7,226 nucleotides of DNA, taken from the NCBI GenBank assembly GCA_964478815.1, contig CAYZKY010000231.1, forward strand, positions 1-7,226, in the 5' to 3' direction. Origin of the DNA: DASVNK01 sp964478815 (GTDB taxonomy: Bacteria > Verrucomicrobiota > Verrucomicrobiia > Limisphaerales > SXQI01). Under the pieces are notes generated by a model. It had not been told where the DNA came from. It worked only from the letters and a program-made list of their open reading frames with translations, and did no database searches. Position numbers and translations under genes: made by a program. Shown here piece after piece: positions 6,264-7,226 of the stretch (the first letter of the stretch is position 1; every line of letters starts with the position of its first letter).

Positions 6264-7094
6264 CTACGAGGATTGGGCGGGGGCTGAGGATTCGATGGCG
6301 GCGATGGCTTCCTGGAAGGCGCGCTCATCGAGGGAAATCAGATGGGTGGGTTCGGGGAAGCGGCCCGTCTGGACGTCCTTGGCATATTCGGCGAAGGCGG
6401 CGACGCGTTCTTCCTGGAGGCGGGCGTATTCCTGGCGGAAGTTCCGGTACATCCTGGCGTGGCGGGGAATGCGCTCTTCATAATCGCCGAGGATGTCGTC
6501 GGAAAAGAGGAACTGAGTATCGCATCCATTGCCGGAACCGAGGGACATGAGCAGGAGCGAGGTTTTGCGGCAGAGGTAGGCGGCGAGCTGATGGGGCACG
6601 AGTTCGAGTTCGGCGGCATAGGCGCCGGCGCTTTCGAGACGCTTCATCTGCTCGTAAAGCTGGCGGGCTTCGGCCGGAGTTCTGCCGATGGCGCGGATGT
6701 TTGTCCAGGTGGCGTGGCGGGGAACCATGCCGAGGTGCCCAACGACGGGGATGCCTTCGCGGGCCATCGCCTCAATGATCCAGGGGCTGGCCGAGCAGTA
6801 AACCGAGCTGGCCCCGAGTTCCAGGGCGCGGAAACCGACGCGGATGGCCTCCTCCGGACTCGCCAGCCCGTGCGGCGTGGCGCCCGAGATGAAGCTGCGG
6901 GGCGCGGCCTCGACCAGAAGGGGGAGACGGGCCTGGGAGGCCGGGGAATCGAAGCTGCAGCTCAAGAGATCGATCTCCGCCTCTTCCGCAGCGGCGGCTT
7001 CCTCCGGCGATTTGACGTGGACGTGAGTGAGGCAACGCTTTCCCTTGAGCTGCCGCAGGTCGTAAACGGAGTATTTCTTGGCCGGTCTCAGCAT
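6264..7094 (-). CDS. PanB-like protein (ketopantoate hydroxymethyltransferase family), metal site altered
   Basis: The 276-residue protein aligns by eye to PanB (E. coli 264 residues), best in its second half. GHLGMVP (119-125) corresponds to GHLGLTP, ELELVP (162-167) to VLECVP with the catalytic glutamate as Glu164, SLGSGNGCDTQFL (184-196) to GIGAGNVTDGQIL, and IPRHARMYRNF (209-219) to the IPKFAKNF region. PanB makes ketopantoate from 2-oxoisovalerate and 5,10-methylene-THF for pantothenate and CoA. The three E. coli metal ligands appear missing: D45 aligns with Cys46, E114 with Ser101 and D84 falls in a Gly/Ala stretch (about 70-73). So it may be a divergent member of the PEP-mutase-like barrel superfamily with another substrate, and the symbol panB is withheld. 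ATG 7094 follows a good promoter at almost no distance; no ribosome site is present. The frame is open further up to the window edge but offers no ATG, GTG or TTG. Third codon positions favour C, unlike the G-rich operon next door. Confidence 0.8.
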   Translation of the reverse strand: MLRPAKKYSVYDLRQLKGKRCLTHVHVKSPEEAAAAEEAEIDLLSCSFDSPASQARLPLLVEAAPRSFISGATPHGLASPEEAIRVGFRALELGASSVYCSASPWIIEAMAREGIPVVGHLGMVPRHATWTNIRAIGRTPAEARQLYEQMKRLESAGAYAAELELVPHQLAAYLCRKTSLLLMSLGSGNGCDTQFLFSDDILGDYEERIPRHARMYRNFRQEYARLQEERVAAFAEYAKDVQTGRFPEPTHLISLDERAFQEAIAAIESSAPAQSS

Positions 7095-7102
7095 GACGGG
7101 AG

Positions 7103-7131
7103 AGTGTAGAACCCGGCTGTGAAAGAGCCAA
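7103..7131 (-). promoter_or_regulatory. Sigma70-type promoter of the PanB-like gene, leaderless geometry
   Basis: On the minus strand TTGGCT (7131-7126) and TACACT (7108-7103) are separated by exactly 17 bases. Both resemble the consensus (TTGACA and TATAAT, four matches each). Only 8 bases separate the -10 from the ATG at 7094, so transcription would start about 0-3 bases before or at the start codon. No Shine-Dalgarno sequence lies between. Confidence 0.5.
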
Positions 7132-7226
7132 TCTGGATTCCAAGCAGATCCCGAAGGGCGGCGGGAAGTGGAGTGGTGGAGAGAAGATATCTGGAAGTGG
7201 TGAATTGTGGAGAATCGAGCAGGTTC
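7132..7226. other. Non-coding, purine-rich upstream region
   Basis: No gene is supported between the PanB-like promoter and the window edge. The plus strand is purine-rich with recurring GAAGTGG and GTGG words. A gene divergent from the PanB-like gene may begin beyond the edge, in which case this is shared upstream DNA. Confidence 0.4.

Noticed and set aside
7095..7226. Extension of the PanB-like protein upstream, since the frame has no stop to the window edge
   Set aside because: The 44 extra codons contain no ATG, GTG or TTG, read as Ser/His/Arg-rich filler, and overlap a good promoter. A start beyond the edge cannot be fully excluded.
1..7226. CRISPR arrays, insertion sequences, att sites beside the tRNA or tmRNA
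   Set aside because: tRNA and tmRNA genes are common integration targets, but no integrase, no direct repeat of their 3' ends and no spaced repeats were seen in the window.

Overview
The window looks like a chromosomal segment of a GC-rich, diderm (Gram-negative type) bacterium. LPS-type and lipoprotein-transport functions (a GmhA-like isomerase, an LpxL/HtrB-like acyltransferase, a LolA-like chaperone) imply an outer membrane. The tmRNA tag ANNELALAA and the gene families would fit Verrucomicrobiota or a related PVC lineage; that placement is an inference from general familiarity and was not tested.

Layout from left to right. Positions 1-288 hold the 3' end of a plus-strand LOG-family (PGGxGTxxE) gene. 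Everything after it is on the minus strand: tRNA-Tyr (309-394, CCA encoded), tmRNA/ssrA (537-890), then a tight block of six protein genes (1013-6188), and finally a divergent PanB-like gene (6264-7094). The tRNA converges with the LOG gene, 20 bases apart.

In transcription order (right to left) the six-gene block is: SIS-domain phosphoheptose isomerase, small putative lipoprotein, lysophospholipid/lipid A-type acyltransferase, LolA-like carrier, FabZ-like hotdog dehydratase, and a 734-residue membrane protein with a C-terminal spermidine-synthase-like domain. The first gap is 9 bases; all later junctions overlap (GTGA, 25 bases, ATGA, ATGAGTAG), so one polycistronic, translationally coupled operon is very likely. 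Five of the six products point to the cell envelope. The acyltransferase-LolA-dehydratase trio resembles the accessory set of aryl-polyene-type lipid clusters, but no ketosynthase is visible, so the product of the pathway is open.

The most unusual items are: (1) the PanB-like protein, which keeps the PanB catalytic glutamate but appears to have lost all three metal ligands; (2) its well-formed promoter, placed so close to the ATG that the mRNA should be leaderless or nearly so; (3) a sharp switch in third-codon-position preference (C in the PanB-like gene, G in the operon) and in plus-strand C/G balance near position 6250, although both units are on the same strand; (4) the uncharacterised lipoprotein inside the envelope operon. 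No CRISPR array, insertion sequence or phage gene was seen.
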